A stretch of DNA of 64,000 bases from Granulosicoccaceae bacterium (GCA_020629835.1 JAHDCO010000002.1:1-64000), one strand, 5' to 3'; shown: positions 8,414 through 17,443, numbered from the stretch's first letter. The notes: generated by a model not told the origin, from the letters alone. Numbers and translations are program-made.

Positions 8414-9901
8414 ATGACACAGCCACTCATACTCAGCATCGACCAGGGAACAACAAGTTCACGCGCTATGCTGTTTGAAAAAAACGGATCGACCTTCGCT
8501 GTGTCACAACAGGAGTTCACGCAAATCTACCCACAAGCCGGTTGGGTAGAGCACGACCCCGAAGAGATTTGGACAAAGACCGTTGAGGTTTGTCGCGATG
8601 CCATGCAAGCAGCAGATAAAGAAAATCGAACGATTGCTGCTATAGGAATCACAAATCAACGTGAAACGACTGTTATTTGGGAACGTGCTACCGGTAAACC
8701 GATCTTCAATGCCATTGTTTGGCAAGACAGGCGCACTGCAGATCGATGCCGTGCGTTAAAGGATGCCGGGCACGAAGCAACCGTGACAAAGAAAACGGGC
8801 TTACTGCTTGACCCGTATTTTTCCGGCACCAAAGTCGGCTGGATCCTGGACCAAGTGGACGGTGCACGAGCTCGTGCTGAAAAGGGTGAGCTGGCGTTCG
8901 GAACCATTGATAGCTTTTTAATCTGGCGACTGACCGGTGGCCAAAAGCATGTAACCGATGCTACCAACGCGGGTCGAACGTTGTTGTTTAACATCCACAC
9001 CCAACAGTGGGACCCGGAACTGCTGTCTCTATTGGATATACCGATTGAGTTGCTGCCGGAAGTGAAAGACAGCGCAGACGACTTCGGCACCAGTGACACA
9101 TCGATTCTGGGCCAGGCATTACCGATTGCTGGCGTGGCTGGCGACCAACACGCCGCATCCATTGGTCAGGTGTGTTTTGAACCCGGAATGGTCAAGAGTA
9201 CTTACGGTACCGGTTGCTTTGTCATGCTGAACACCGGCGACAAAGCTATTGTGTCAGAAAATCGCCTGCTCACGACCGTCGGCTATCGTTTGAATGGTGA
9301 AACCACCTACGCACTGGAAGGCTCGATATTCATTGCCGGGGCTGCGGTGCAATGGTTGCGTGATGGTTTAGGCGTGATTGGCTCAGCGCCTGAAACTGAA
9401 CAAATGGCTAGTGACGTGGATGATGATCACGGTGTGGTGCTGGTGCCGGCCTTTACCGGCCTCGGCGCACCCTATTGGGACCCCGATGCACGCGGTGCCT
9501 TATATGGGCTGACTCGTGACAGTGGGCCAGCTGTATTGGCAAGGGCTGCTTTGGAATCGGTTTGTTTTCAAACCTTGGACCTATTTGAGGCCATGCGTGG
9601 AGACGGCGCAGCACTGGATACGGTACGGGTTGATGGCGGCATGGTGAACAACAGTTGGGTTTGCCAATTTTTAGCCGATGTATTGAACGTGGGCGTAGAG
9701 CGCCCTGAACAAACTGAAACCACCGCACTGGGCGCTGCGTATTTAGCCGGGTTACAAGTTGGGGTATACCAATCCACCGATGATTTGGTAAGCAACTGGC
9801 AACAGGACAAAACCTTTCAGCCCAACATGCCGGCCGATCATCACGCCAAAATCACACAACTTTGGGCCGACGCGGTTCGCAGAACGCGCAGTAATTTTTA
9901 A
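8414..9901 (+). CDS. glpK: Glycerol kinase
   Basis: Cytoplasmic FGGY-family kinase, 495 residues, phosphorylating glycerol to sn-glycerol-3-phosphate. It opens with the family signature [15 protein letters not shown] (ATP phosphate-binding), then [19 protein letters not shown], the catalytic-Asp region [22 protein letters not shown] and the C-terminal RVDGGMVNN. Full length. A ribosome site (TTTAGGAGCACGC) precedes the ATG. It is transcribed away from the transporter operon and supplies the substrate for GlpD. Confidence 0.98.
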   Translation: MTQPLILSIDQGTTSSRAMLFEKNGSTFAVSQQEFTQIYPQAGWVEHDPEEIWTKTVEVCRDAMQAADKENRTIAAIGITNQRETTVIWERATGKPIFNAIVWQDRRTADRCRALKDAGHEATVTKKTGLLLDPYFSGTKVGWILDQVDGARARAEKGELAFGTIDSFLIWRLTGGQKHVTDATNAGRTLLFNIHTQQWDPELLSLLDIPIELLPEVKDSADDFGTSDTSILGQALPIAGVAGDQHAASIGQVCFEPGMVKSTYGTGCFVMLNTGDKAIVSENRLLTTVGYRLNGETTYALEGSIFIAGAAVQWLRDGLGVIGSAPETEQMASDVDDDHGVVLVPAFTGLGAPYWDPDARGALYGLTRDSGPAVLARAALESVCFQTLDLFEAMRGDGAALDTVRVDGGMVNNSWVCQFLADVLNVGVERPEQTETTALGAAYLAGLQVGVYQSTDDLVSNWQQDKTFQPNMPADHHAKITQLWADAVRRTRSNF

Positions 9902-9906
9902 ACTTG

Positions 9907-9976
9907 GGGGTAATATCCCCATTAGAAGTTGGTAGGTTACAGCTTGTTACCGCTTGGCACCCTAGTTTCGGGTGCC
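9907..9976 (+). terminator. Two hairpins after glpK, weak terminator candidates
   Basis: GGGG-TAATAT-CCCC (about 9907-9920) is followed by GGCACCC-TAGTTTC-GGGTGCC (9956-9976). Neither is followed by a T-run, so factor-independent termination is uncertain; they may stabilise the glpK 3' end or act with Rho. Confidence 0.35.
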
Positions 9977-10046
9977 TGAGCCGCTAAACTCTTAAGTAGA
10001 CACGCGCACGATGTGCGCAAACCCTTTGTTCAGTGAAGGAAACCAC

Positions 10047-10667
10047 ATGCTTAAGAATTTTACCCGCACACTGGCTCGTGCTACATCGCTTCTGCTCATG
10101 AGCGCAGCGCTGGTCGGCTGTGTTGCAACTACTCGATCTATTGATACATCCAGCGATTTTCACTACGACGCCAGCTACGACTTCGCTGATAAAAAAGCCA
10201 TCGTAAACGAATTAACGTCCAGCCTACTGGCCGACGCTCGCACGAATAATTTTATCGAACGACCGGTTGTGATTTCCTACGGTATCGCGAACGAAACGTC
10301 CGAGCACATCAACACTGGCGGCATCGCCGATGACATTCGTGCAAACTTGCTTCAATCTAAGCAGTTTCGCTTTCTTAACCAACGCCAACGAGAAAACCTG
10401 GTTAACGAAGCCGATTATCAGTACGCCGGCTTTGTCGCACCAGAAGAGCGATTAACTGAAGGTCGTCAATTGGGTGCGGACTTTCTACTCTCAGGCACGC
10501 TACGTTCTATTGAAAAGAAGCAACCTAAACAGTGGCGTTTAAATAAACGCAAACTGATTTACTACAACATGACCCTGGAAATGACAGACACCACCACAGG
10601 TGAAATAACCTGGACTGACAACGTTGAGATTGCACGCGAGTCTTCTCAGCCAATCATCGCTTGGTAA
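10047..10667 (+). CDS. LpoB-like outer-membrane lipoprotein (penicillin-binding protein activator)
   Basis: A 206-residue lipoprotein: signal peptide followed by lipobox LVGC near residue 20. The mature domain has the LpoB-type fold pattern (ERPVVISYGIANETSEHI, IRANLLQSKQFRFLNQ, LGADFLLSGTL, YYNMTLEMTDTTTGEITW). In enterobacteria LpoB activates PBP1B from the outer membrane; here that role is inferred by family. The start at 10047 follows GAAGGA; a longer frame from 10011 would precede the signal peptide. The TPR lipoprotein downstream belongs to a family often encoded beside LpoB homologues. Confidence 0.85.
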   Translation: MLKNFTRTLARATSLLLMSAALVGCVATTRSIDTSSDFHYDASYDFADKKAIVNELTSSLLADARTNNFIERPVVISYGIANETSEHINTGGIADDIRANLLQSKQFRFLNQRQRENLVNEADYQYAGFVAPEERLTEGRQLGADFLLSGTLRSIEKKQPKQWRLNKRKLIYYNMTLEMTDTTTGEITWTDNVEIARESSQPIIAW

Positions 10668-10731
10668 GTGTTTTATTTGCCAGTTACGAGGTTATCGACG
10701 CTTCGTTTTCCTCGTGACTGGCTCTACTAAC

Positions 10732-12051
10732 ATGTCACTTCGTCCTCTAATTCTATGCACAGCTGCGTTGTGGCTTACCGGCTGCGCCACATCGTATGAT
10801 CTGTATGATGCGCGAGCGCAGTTCGCCAGTGGCGCGCCCGTGCAGGCGTTAACCACCCTGGAAAACGCCGATGTTTCCGGACGCGACGCCTTACTGTTGT
10901 TGTTAGACAAAGGCGCTATCGCGTTCAGTGCGGGTCAATACTCCCAGGCGAAAGATGCGCTATTGCAAGCCCACGACTTAATAGAAGAGTGGGATCAGAT
11001 CCGAGTTGGAGAACAGTCTGCCACCTTAGTCACCAGTGAGTGGGCCACGCGTTATCGCGGTGAGTACAGTGAACAACTGTGGATCCACAGCTACTTAATG
11101 ATGACATTTCTAATGTTGGGCGAACCCTCAAGTGCGGCTGTTGAAGCCAGACGTGCGCTGGCTCGGATGGATGAGCATGAGAGTTCACTTAAGCAGGATT
11201 GGTTTACCCGAGCGCTGATTGCACTGTCGTTTGAAGCCGCTGGCGCGCATGACAGCGCGCAAGTGGAATATCGAAAGTTAGTTAACGACAGTCATTACAA
11301 CGGCCAATGGAACCAGGTCATCCAACGTCACTCTCGTCGAATTGGCCGCGCACCGATTGACGGTATAACCTCAGCGGATCTACCCACCCCGAACCAACTC
11401 GGTAACGATGAGGGTGAACTGATTGTGTTTGTGCAGTCTGGTTACATCGACAAGAAGCAACCGGGCGATCTGCCGATAGACATCGACCTACGCATTGCCT
11501 ATCCATTTTATCCGGTACAAAACCACTGGAAACCGAGCCTGGATGTTTTAGCTGATGGCAAACGCGTCGCGGCAGACCGAATCGATACGCCATTAACTGA
11601 CGTGTCCAAACGTTCGCTCAGCGCTCGCGGCACGGTGCTGGCCACCAAACAAATAGCACGCATAGCAGCCAAAAAAGCCCTGGTTGACGCAGCCGCTAAG
11701 GAAGATGATGTATTAGGCGGCGTTGTACAGATACTGATGTTTGCAACCGAACAAGCGGATACAAGGAGTTGGGAAACTTTACCCGCCTGGTTTAGTTTGA
11801 TCAGAGTGCCATTGGTGGAGGGTCCACAAACCGTGAGCCTGCGAATACAACACGAAGGGGTCGACAAACTGATAGAACTGGGCAACTTCGACATACAAGC
11901 GGGTCAGTTGCACTTTGCTACCTACCGAACAACACAGCCGTTACCGCTTCGTGATGGGTATTTTCTAGAAACCTTAACGCAGCCCAATACCGAGCCTTTT
12001 GAACTAGAACCTACACTGGAAACTTTGCCCGAGCAGTTGCCAGAAACTTAA
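10732..12051 (+). CDS. COG3014-type lipoprotein with TPR-like N-terminal half
   Basis: A 439-residue lipoprotein with lipobox LTGC at about residues 15-18. The N-terminal half is helical and TPR-like (LLDKGAIAFSAGQYSQAKDALLQA; WIHSYLMMTFLMLGEPSSAAVEARRAL); the C-terminal half is beta-rich (ELIVFVQSGYIDKKQP, LADGKRVAADRIDTPLTD). It resembles the uncharacterised COG3014 proteins commonly found next to LpoB homologues. The start at 10732 is the first ATG ahead of the signal peptide; an upstream frame to 10624 overlaps the lpoB-like gene and has no signal. Function unknown; an envelope role with LpoB is inferred. Confidence 0.75.
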   Translation: MSLRPLILCTAALWLTGCATSYDLYDARAQFASGAPVQALTTLENADVSGRDALLLLLDKGAIAFSAGQYSQAKDALLQAHDLIEEWDQIRVGEQSATLVTSEWATRYRGEYSEQLWIHSYLMMTFLMLGEPSSAAVEARRALARMDEHESSLKQDWFTRALIALSFEAAGAHDSAQVEYRKLVNDSHYNGQWNQVIQRHSRRIGRAPIDGITSADLPTPNQLGNDEGELIVFVQSGYIDKKQPGDLPIDIDLRIAYPFYPVQNHWKPSLDVLADGKRVAADRIDTPLTDVSKRSLSARGTVLATKQIARIAAKKALVDAAAKEDDVLGGVVQILMFATEQADTRSWETLPAWFSLIRVPLVEGPQTVSLRIQHEGVDKLIELGNFDIQAGQLHFATYRTTQPLPLRDGYFLETLTQPNTEPFELEPTLETLPEQLPET

Positions 12052-12136
12052 CGAGTAAGTAATGCGAGTGAGTAACTAAAATTATTCACACAACCTGGCT
12101 AAGATCGTGCTAACTTTTAGATTCGATGAACTACGC

Positions 12137-12149
12137 AAAGGAGGTGATC
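12137..12149 (+). promoter_or_regulatory. Extended Shine-Dalgarno of the 16-codon ORF
   Basis: AAAGGAGGTGATC is a 13-base perfect complement of the usual gammaproteobacterial 16S rRNA 3' tail (GATCACCTCCTTT). The core GGAGG lies seven bases before the ATG at 12152, an optimal spacing. Natural sites rarely pair over so many bases, so this one decides that the very short frame is a real candidate. Confidence 0.75.
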
Positions 12150-12151
12150 AC

Positions 12152-12202
12152 ATGTCTAGTGTTTTACTATTGGCTGATCAGTTCCGAGCGAATAAAGACT
12201 GA
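12152..12202 (+). CDS. 16-residue small ORF with very strong ribosome site
   Basis: Reads MSSVLLLADQFRANKD then TGA. It is supported by the 13-base Shine-Dalgarno directly upstream and by an independent hairpin plus terminator 30-92 bases after the stop, giving a compact transcript. The peptide is amphipathic, with a short hydrophobic LLLA core, too short for a standard membrane helix. I do not recognise a family. It may be a small protein, a leader peptide for the downstream gene at 12357, or the coding part of a dual-function small RNA. Confidence is for translation, not function. Confidence 0.6.
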   Translation: MSSVLLLADQFRANKD

Positions 12203-12232
12203 CTAACCCTCTGTCTTGAACCGTTCGAAACG

Positions 12233-12249
12233 AGCTGATTTAGTCAGCT
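12233..12249 (+). other. Perfect hairpin AGCTGA-TTTAG-TCAGCT
   Basis: A six-base-pair perfect stem with a five-base loop, between the small ORF stop (12202) and the terminator (12258). With the terminator it gives the short transcript two consecutive stem-loops, a layout often seen in small regulatory RNAs. Confidence 0.55.
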
Positions 12250-12257
12250 AAAGCACG

Positions 12258-12294
12258 GGCCGCTGCTCTTACCTTGGGGCAGCGGCCTTTTTTT
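12258..12294 (+). terminator. Strong intrinsic terminator after the small ORF
   Basis: GGCCGCTGC pairs with GCAGCGGCC (12258-12266 and 12279-12287), followed by seven T. A nine-base-pair GC-rich stem plus T-run is a textbook factor-independent terminator. It ends transcription from the small ORF and possibly from the lpoB-like operon. Confidence 0.92.
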
Positions 12295-12323
12295 GCGTCT
12301 AGTGTTTACCGACATTCTGCCGG

Positions 12324-12329
12324 TATACT
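12324..12329 (+). promoter_or_regulatory. Putative -10 box of the VC0807-family gene
   Basis: TATACT lies 28 bp before the GTG at 12357. The -35 region (GTGTTT) is weak. A similar CGGTATACTTT stands upstream of the DM13 gene at 13131-13141, supporting both as promoter elements. Confidence 0.4.
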
Positions 12330-12356
12330 TTCGGCAACCCTAACCTTTGAACGCCT

Positions 12357-13088
12357 GTGACTGACAGCAACACGAATCCCGAACAACCCAAAAAAGCCAA
12401 CCCCCTTGTGGACCTGGCCGTCAGCATCATCATTCCGTCGATCATCCTGATGCGCCTAAGCGGTGAAGACAAATTAGGACCCACCGGCGCGTTGCTACTT
12501 GCCCTGGCTTTCCCGATTGCATGGGGCTTATATGACCTGACTAAGAACGGCGTAAAAAACTACGTCGCTATCCTGGGCGTGGTAAGCGTGTTGCTAACTG
12601 GCAGTATTGGGTTATTAAAATTAGACGCTCAATGGCTGGCGGTAAAAGAGGCCGCCATTCCGTTCTGTATAGGCGTGGGAATTTTGATTGCAAACCAGTT
12701 GGGGTTTCCCGTTATTCGAAAGATGCTGTACAACCCTACCATCATGCAGGTAGACCGAATTGATGACGTACTAACCAGGAACGGCAACAAAGAAACCTTT
12801 ATCAAACGACTCGATAGAGCCAATACCTTTTTTGCAGGCACCTTCTTTTTTTCAGCGGTTGCCAACTTTGTTTTAGCTAAAGCCATTGTGACAAGCGACA
12901 GTGGTACCGAGGCGTTCAACAATGAATTGGGCAAGATGACCTTACTGTCTTATCCCGTCATAGCCATTCCTTCCATACTGATGATGCTAGCCATTTTTTA
13001 TTATGTCTGGCGCACTGTGAATAGCCTCACAAACCTATCACTAGAGCAAGTGATGGTGGGCGGCGAAGAGCCTGACGATAAAGCGTAA
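12357..13088 (+). CDS. VC0807-family inner-membrane protein
   Basis: A 243-residue integral membrane protein starting at GTG. It has about six hydrophobic segments and the family-typical opening PLVDLAVSIIIPSIILMRLSGEDKLGP followed by ALAFPIAWGLYDL. A charged cytoplasmic loop (DRIDDVLTRNGNKETFIKRLDRAN) divides the helices. Members of this family are uncharacterised. The gene follows the strong terminator at 12294, so it probably has its own promoter. Confidence 0.75.
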   Translation: MTDSNTNPEQPKKANPLVDLAVSIIIPSIILMRLSGEDKLGPTGALLLALAFPIAWGLYDLTKNGVKNYVAILGVVSVLLTGSIGLLKLDAQWLAVKEAAIPFCIGVGILIANQLGFPVIRKMLYNPTIMQVDRIDDVLTRNGNKETFIKRLDRANTFFAGTFFFSAVANFVLAKAIVTSDSGTEAFNNELGKMTLLSYPVIAIPSILMMLAIFYYVWRTVNSLTNLSLEQVMVGGEEPDDKA

Positions 13089-13132
13089 TCCCGGACAGAG
13101 CTACGACCAGGCCGATGATGGATTACGATCGG

Positions 13133-13138
13133 TATACT
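13133..13138 (+). promoter_or_regulatory. Putative -10 box upstream of the DM13 gene
   Basis: TATACT within CGGTATACTTT, repeating the context seen at 12324. It would give an untranslated leader of about 100 bases before the ATG at 13246. No convincing -35 is visible. Confidence 0.3.
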
Positions 13139-13245
13139 TTTTGGTAAAGCGCATACGCTGAACTACCCGCCCATCAGCATCTCTTAGGTTCCATGCAAGC
13201 CATTAATGTGGCTGTAATCGACACCACTGTACAAGGAACCAACTC

Positions 13246-13683
13246 ATGCAAGACAAGAACTTAGCCATCAACAACTACGTCATCAGCTTCATGTTATCGG
13301 CGTTGTTTTTTCTATTTATCGGGGCCAGCTGGGCTGCGGCAACAAACCTTCAAACTCACTCTGGCGATTGGCAGAAGAAGGGATACAGCATCAAAGGCAA
13401 CTGGTCTGTAGAGCAACGCGGCGATCAACACGTGATTGTGTTTGACAATAAATTTAAAACGAAAAAAGGTCCTGACTTAAAGCTGTTCTTATCACCCACT
13501 TCGATTGATGACGTTACAGGCGATACGGCAACCGAGGGTTCTGTATTTTTAGCAGAACTTAAGAGCCATAAAGGTGCGCAGGAGTACGTTATTCCAGCCA
13601 ACATTGACATCAACGATTTTGAATCGCTGCTTATTCACTGCGAAGCGTACAGCCATCTTTGGGGCGGAACGACGCTTAAATAA
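13246..13683 (+). CDS. Secreted DM13-domain protein
   Basis: A 145-residue protein with a signal peptide (hydrophobic stretch about 12-30, ending ASWAAA) and one DM13 domain (GNWSVEQRGDQHVIVFDNKF, GPDLKLFLSP, QEYVIPANIDINDFESLLIHCEAYSHLWG). The conserved single cysteine of the family is present (IHCEAYS). DM13 domains have been proposed to take part in redox or electron transfer at membranes; no function is proven here. ACAAGGAACC upstream of the ATG serves as ribosome site. The gene converges on, and overlaps by 8 bp, the last phn permease gene. Confidence 0.85.
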   Translation: MQDKNLAINNYVISFMLSALFFLFIGASWAAATNLQTHSGDWQKKGYSIKGNWSVEQRGDQHVIVFDNKFKTKKGPDLKLFLSPTSIDDVTGDTATEGSVFLAELKSHKGAQEYVIPANIDINDFESLLIHCEAYSHLWGGTTLK

Positions 13684-14494
13684 TCGCGTGCCGAACTTTG
13701 GCAGATACCCACTCACTGACAACCACCGTGGCCAGGATGACGATAAAGATTAACGTGACTTGCGGCCAGGCCAACACGTTCAGCGATGCCTGCAGTTGCA
13801 AGCCGATTCCGCCGGCTCCTACCAAACCAAGGATGGTTGATTCACGAATATTGATGTCCCAGCGGAACACCGAAATGCCATAGAGCGCAGGTAAGATTTG
13901 CGGCAGGATACCGTAATTCACCACTTGCGCTCTTGAAGCACCCGTAGCGGTAATCGCCTCGATTTGAGTAATGTCCGTTTCCTCTATGGCTTCATACAAC
14001 AGCTTTGCAACAAAGCCGATTGAACGCAAACCGATAGCGACAATTCCAGCAAGGATGCCAGGACCAATAATCGACACCAGCAGCAACGCCCAAATCAATG
14101 AGTTGATAGAGCGTGACGACACAATGATAAACAAGGCAATAGGCCGAACAATGGCGCGACTTGGAGTGGTATTTCTTGCTGCTAAAAAGGCAACCGGAAC
14201 CGCCAAGGCCACACCAATTAACGTACCTAATGTCGCGATGTTCAAGGTATGCCATAACGGCACCCACAAAACGTTAATGTAACTCCACTTGGGTGGCATC
14301 ATCCGCGCGCCTAAATCTGCCGCTTGCCGCGGTGCGTCCGCAACAAATGCCCAGATGGTGGACTCTGTCATGACTTGCCAGCAATACACAGTCAGTGCAA
14401 CCAGAGCCAACCAGCATACCCAAATAATCAAGCGTTGCTTGCTGGTCCTGTGCTGCCATTCTTTGGGTGTAGCACTTGTGTTGTCTGTACTCAT
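13676..14494 (-). CDS. phnE: Phosphonate-type ABC transporter permease, second copy
   Basis: Inner-membrane permease of 272 residues, PhnE family. The conserved ATPase-docking and pore segments are visible: LLYEAIEETDITQIEAITATGASRAQ and FRWDINIRESTILGLVGAGGIGLQLQ. The start at 14494 overlaps the stop of the first permease gene as ATGA; the frame extends to 14503 but the coupled start is more likely. It is the last gene of the operon and converges on the DM13 gene. Confidence 0.9.
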   Translation of the reverse strand: MSTDNTSATPKEWQHRTSKQRLIIWVCWLALVALTVYCWQVMTESTIWAFVADAPRQAADLGARMMPPKWSYINVLWVPLWHTLNIATLGTLIGVALAVPVAFLAARNTTPSRAIVRPIALFIIVSSRSINSLIWALLLVSIIGPGILAGIVAIGLRSIGFVAKLLYEAIEETDITQIEAITATGASRAQVVNYGILPQILPALYGISVFRWDINIRESTILGLVGAGGIGLQLQASLNVLAWPQVTLIFIVILATVVVSEWVSAKVRHAII

Positions 14495-15348
14495 TGCACC
14501 CACTTCCGCGCATACCCAGAAGAGTACTCAGCCAGCATGACGATAAAAATGATCAGCAGCAAGATGGCACCGGCCGAATCGAACTCATACCGATCAATTG
14601 CCGTATTGAGTGTTGCGCCTATACCGCCGGCACCCACGATACCGATAACAGCGGACTCTCTGAAGTTAATGTCTAATCGATACAACGATAAGCCGATCAA
14701 ACGCGGGGTTACTTGAGGCTGCACGGCATAGTTAACCAACTGCCACCACGACGCGCCGGTCGCTTTGATTGCCTCTAGTTGGCTTTTATCAACAACTTCG
14801 ATGTCTTCAGCCAGTAGTTTTGATAGAAAACCAATGGTGGCAAACGACAGTGTCAGAAAACCTGCGAACGGGCCAAACCCAAACATGGCCACAAACAAAA
14901 TAGCAATGATGATCTCTTGCAACGATCGAGACACTGCAATGATGGCTCGGCAGATCCGATAAACAAACGGTGGCACCAGGTTTCGGGCTGCACCGATACC
15001 AATGGGAATGGAAATAAGAACGCCCGCAACAGTTGACGTCAACGCCATCGTCAGACTTTCAATCATACCCGTCTTGATATCTGACCACCGAGTGGTGAAA
15101 TCGGGCTGTAAAAATCCTTTTATAAAACGCCACCCGCGATCCAGGCCTTCCACTACGCGAGCCCAGTTCACTTCAACCGTACCAATGGCAAGGATCAGAT
15201 AAACGATAGCGCCAATGATCAACGCGTATCGGAGTTTGGTGTCTTTGACCAACGTCGGTGGCCTGCGCCACTGTGTTGGGTAGTCTGTGTTTGTTACAGC
15301 ATCTGCTGAGGCGTACCCCGCTGATGAGTTGCCCGGCGATGAACTCAC
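14491..15348 (-). CDS. phnE: Phosphonate-type ABC transporter permease, first copy
   Basis: Inner-membrane permease of 285 residues with a proline/charged cytoplasmic N-terminus before the first helix (about residue 40). PhnE hallmarks are present: [26 protein letters not shown] and [25 protein letters not shown]. It starts by ATGA overlap with the ATPase gene. Together with the second permease it probably forms a heterodimeric channel, as in other PhnCDE1E2 systems. Confidence 0.92.
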   Translation of the reverse strand: MSSSPGNSSAGYASADAVTNTDYPTQWRRPPTLVKDTKLRYALIIGAIVYLILAIGTVEVNWARVVEGLDRGWRFIKGFLQPDFTTRWSDIKTGMIESLTMALTSTVAGVLISIPIGIGAARNLVPPFVYRICRAIIAVSRSLQEIIIAILFVAMFGFGPFAGFLTLSFATIGFLSKLLAEDIEVVDKSQLEAIKATGASWWQLVNYAVQPQVTPRLIGLSLYRLDINFRESAVIGIVGAGGIGATLNTAIDRYEFDSAGAILLLIIFIVMLAEYSSGYARKWVQ

Positions 15349-16148
15349 GCCACGCTCTCGTCTTCAGCTGACTCAGCATCCTCTGCCCGATCACCTTCTA
15401 TGGCAGTCCAATCTTCTTCACCATAAATTCGCGTTAAGACGCTGTCGTCTAACTCTGAAGGTAATCCGTCAAACACCACTTTGCCGTCCTGCAAACCAAT
15501 CAGGCGCTGTGTGAACTGTCGCGCTAACACCACATCATGAATATTGATGATGGCGGGTAAATTGCGCTCCTGGCAGATACCAACGATCAGGCGCATGATA
15601 GAACGCGACGTTTTGGGATCCAACGAAGCGGTTGGTTCATCAACCAACAATAATTCAGGGTTCTGTTCAAGTGCCCTAGCAATGCCAACACGTTGCCGCT
15701 GACCACCGGACAACGCGTCTGCGCGTTTATTCGCGTGCTGTATTAAGCCCACTCTATCTAGTAAGGCGTAAGCCTGCTGCACATCTTCTGCGGGAAATTT
15801 GCGCAGAAAACTTCGCCAAAAAGACACGTAACCCAAACGGCCTGACAGAACGTTTTCCATAACCGTGAGCCGTTCTACTAACGCATACTCCTGGAAGATC
15901 ATACCGATACGGCGTCGCATCTCCCCCAATTGTTTTCTTGATAATCCGGTTATGGCCTGATTGTTCAGGTGGACCGAACCACTGGTGGGTTCGACAAGCC
16001 GGTTTACACAGCGAATGAGCGTGGATTTACCCGCCCCCGAGGGGCCGATCAGGCCAACGACCTGACCGGCTTCGACGGTAAAACTTACCGAGTCCAGAGC
16101 TTTGTCGCCCGTAGCGTACGTTTTGGAGAGAGCATCAACACGAAGCAT
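15345..16148 (-). CDS. phnC: Phosphonate-type ABC transporter ATPase
   Basis: Cytoplasmic ABC ATPase, 267 residues. Walker [11 protein letters not shown]-loop [19 protein letters not shown], signature [15 protein letters not shown], Walker [14 protein letters not shown] and switch INIHDVVLA are all intact and PhnC-like. An acidic tail ([13 protein letters not shown]) extends the C-terminus. It lies 46 bp after the binding-protein gene and overlaps the first permease gene by 4 bp. Confidence 0.93.
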   Translation of the reverse strand: MLRVDALSKTYATGDKALDSVSFTVEAGQVVGLIGPSGAGKSTLIRCVNRLVEPTSGSVHLNNQAITGLSRKQLGEMRRRIGMIFQEYALVERLTVMENVLSGRLGYVSFWRSFLRKFPAEDVQQAYALLDRVGLIQHANKRADALSGGQRQRVGIARALEQNPELLLVDEPTASLDPKTSRSIMRLIVGICQERNLPAIINIHDVVLARQFTQRLIGLQDGKVVFDGLPSELDDSVLTRIYGEEDWTAIEGDRAEDAESAEDESVA

Positions 16149-16194
16149 TGTTGCTTCCTCTTCTAAACACAGTAAATCCCGAACACAACGTCAG

Positions 16195-17139
16195 TTAGCT
16201 GCAGCTGTACTCAACACCATTAGCTTCATCTATTTTACGAATCACAGCCCAGTCATCTTTGAAGGTGATCGGAACAAACTGCGCTTCGCCAGACTTGCTG
16301 AATTCCGCTTCTAAAGCAGTACCTGCCCATTCGAACGATTTAAACGCTTCCTGGATCCTGGCTTGCAAATCAGCATCAAGGTTGTGCGCGATGCCGTAAC
16401 TGGTGGTCGGGAAGGTCTGAGATTTATAGATCGAAACCAATTGATCTTCACTCACTACATCACGGCTGAGCATTCTGCTTAATACAGAATTCGCAACGGC
16501 GGCTGCCGGATAGTCTTTGTTTGCCACACCCAGGATAGAGTTGTCATGCTTACCAGAAAATGCGGGTTCGAAGTCTTTTCCAGGTTCCATGCCGTAGTCG
16601 GCTTTTAAAATAGCAGACGGAGCTTTAAATCCTGAGTTCGAAGTTTCAGAGGTAAACGCTAACTTTTTGCCCTTGATGTCTTCTACTTTTTCGATTCCAC
16701 TACCTGGGTACGTCAGAATCTCCATTTCATAACCAAACGAGCCATCTGCAGCGGCCATCATAGTGAACGGACGATAACCTGCACAAGCAACGGCTAAAGG
16801 ATTCGAACCTGTATTAAAGCCGGCGATGTGCAGCCGCCCTGCACGCATAGCTTCAATTTGTGCAGCGTTTGATTGAACCGGGAAAAATTGAACCTTCTTT
16901 CCAGTGACGCTGCCAAGATGATCAAGAAATTCTCCCCATACTTCTGCATACACCGCCGGGTCTTCAACGGGTGTGTAGGCGAAAATTAATGTACCTGGAT
17001 CAACAGTTTCGGCTGGAATGTCAGCGATGAGATCGCCGTCGTTGTCAGTGTAGCGGCTGTCTAACGTGAATTCTGCATGGGCGGGAAGTGTGAACAACAA
17101 GCTGGCTGCTAAACCCGTAGCTAAGTGTCGTAGTTTCAT
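16195..17139 (-). CDS. phnD: Phosphonate/phosphate-type ABC transporter binding protein
   Basis: Periplasmic binding protein of 314 residues with a signal peptide (MKLRHLATGLAASLLFTLPAHA). PhnD-family landmarks are present: AAQIEAMRAGRLHIAGFNTG, AFTSETSNSGFKAPSAIL and FSGKHDNSILGVANKDYPAAAVAN. The start at 17139 follows AAGGAGATAACG; the frame opens at 17163 but lacks this site. No phosphonate-degrading enzymes (C–P lyase, phosphonatase) are in the window, so the substrate could be phosphonate, phosphate, phosphite or a phosphate ester. Confidence 0.9.
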   Translation of the reverse strand: MKLRHLATGLAASLLFTLPAHAEFTLDSRYTDNDGDLIADIPAETVDPGTLIFAYTPVEDPAVYAEVWGEFLDHLGSVTGKKVQFFPVQSNAAQIEAMRAGRLHIAGFNTGSNPLAVACAGYRPFTMMAAADGSFGYEMEILTYPGSGIEKVEDIKGKKLAFTSETSNSGFKAPSAILKADYGMEPGKDFEPAFSGKHDNSILGVANKDYPAAAVANSVLSRMLSRDVVSEDQLVSIYKSQTFPTTSYGIAHNLDADLQARIQEAFKSFEWAGTALEAEFSKSGEAQFVPITFKDDWAVIRKIDEANGVEYSCS

Positions 17140-17208
17140 CGTTATCTCCTTAAGGTAAGTCAAAGCGTGGTGTTCGTCTGACGCAAACTCTCAAAGTTAC
17201 TCACGCAA

Positions 17209-17226
17209 TGTTACCTCAGTGTTACA
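17209..17226 (-). promoter_or_regulatory. Possible PhoB-type direct repeat upstream of phnD
   Basis: On the minus strand TGTAACA (17226-17220) and GGTAACA (17215-17209) are spaced 11 bp apart, the period of Pho boxes (consensus CTGTCAT repeated every 11). The sequence match is partial and only two units are seen, about 70 bp before the start codon. Confidence 0.35.
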
Positions 17227-17328
17227 CATAGTGCGCGTTTAGCGCTAGCAGTTGTTATGGACATTAAAGTGGTCCAACCTCAAAATAAAATAAACTGGGC
17301 ACGAAGCCAACCATAGGTTCGTTGGGCG

Positions 17329-17359
17329 AAAAAAAAGGCGATGCACTGATGCATCGCCT
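17329..17359 (-). terminator. Intrinsic terminator of the DegP-type gene
   Basis: AGGCGATGCA-TCAG-TGCATCGCCT reading on the minus strand (17359 to 17336), a perfect ten-base-pair stem followed by eight T. It lies 85 bp after the protease stop. A smaller hairpin (CGGTCA...TGACCG, 17366-17382) sits between the gene and this terminator. Confidence 0.9.
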
Positions 17360-17443
17360 CTAATTCGGTCAGTTTTTGACCGTTTTGCACAGGTCGCAAC
17401 CGTTCTCCCGACTCGCGATCAGTTGCTTGAAATTTTTACCTTG

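Noticed and set aside
8656-9162. 168-codon frame antisense to glpK
   Set aside because: Open only because of glpK codon usage; Ser/Cys-rich and unlike any protein.
5498-9901. Considered a sugar (not glycerol) ABC operon
   Set aside because: The binding protein and permeases are only distantly sugar-like, but glpD, glpK, glpR and DUF2160 fix the system as glycerol type.
11508-11894. 128-codon frame antisense to the COG3014 lipoprotein gene
   Set aside because: Shadow of the plus-strand gene, Ser/Thr-rich, no start context.
12137-12149. Considered as an antisense fragment of a 16S rRNA gene
   Set aside because: The match stops after 13 bases and is followed at optimal distance by an ATG; a ribosome site explains it better.
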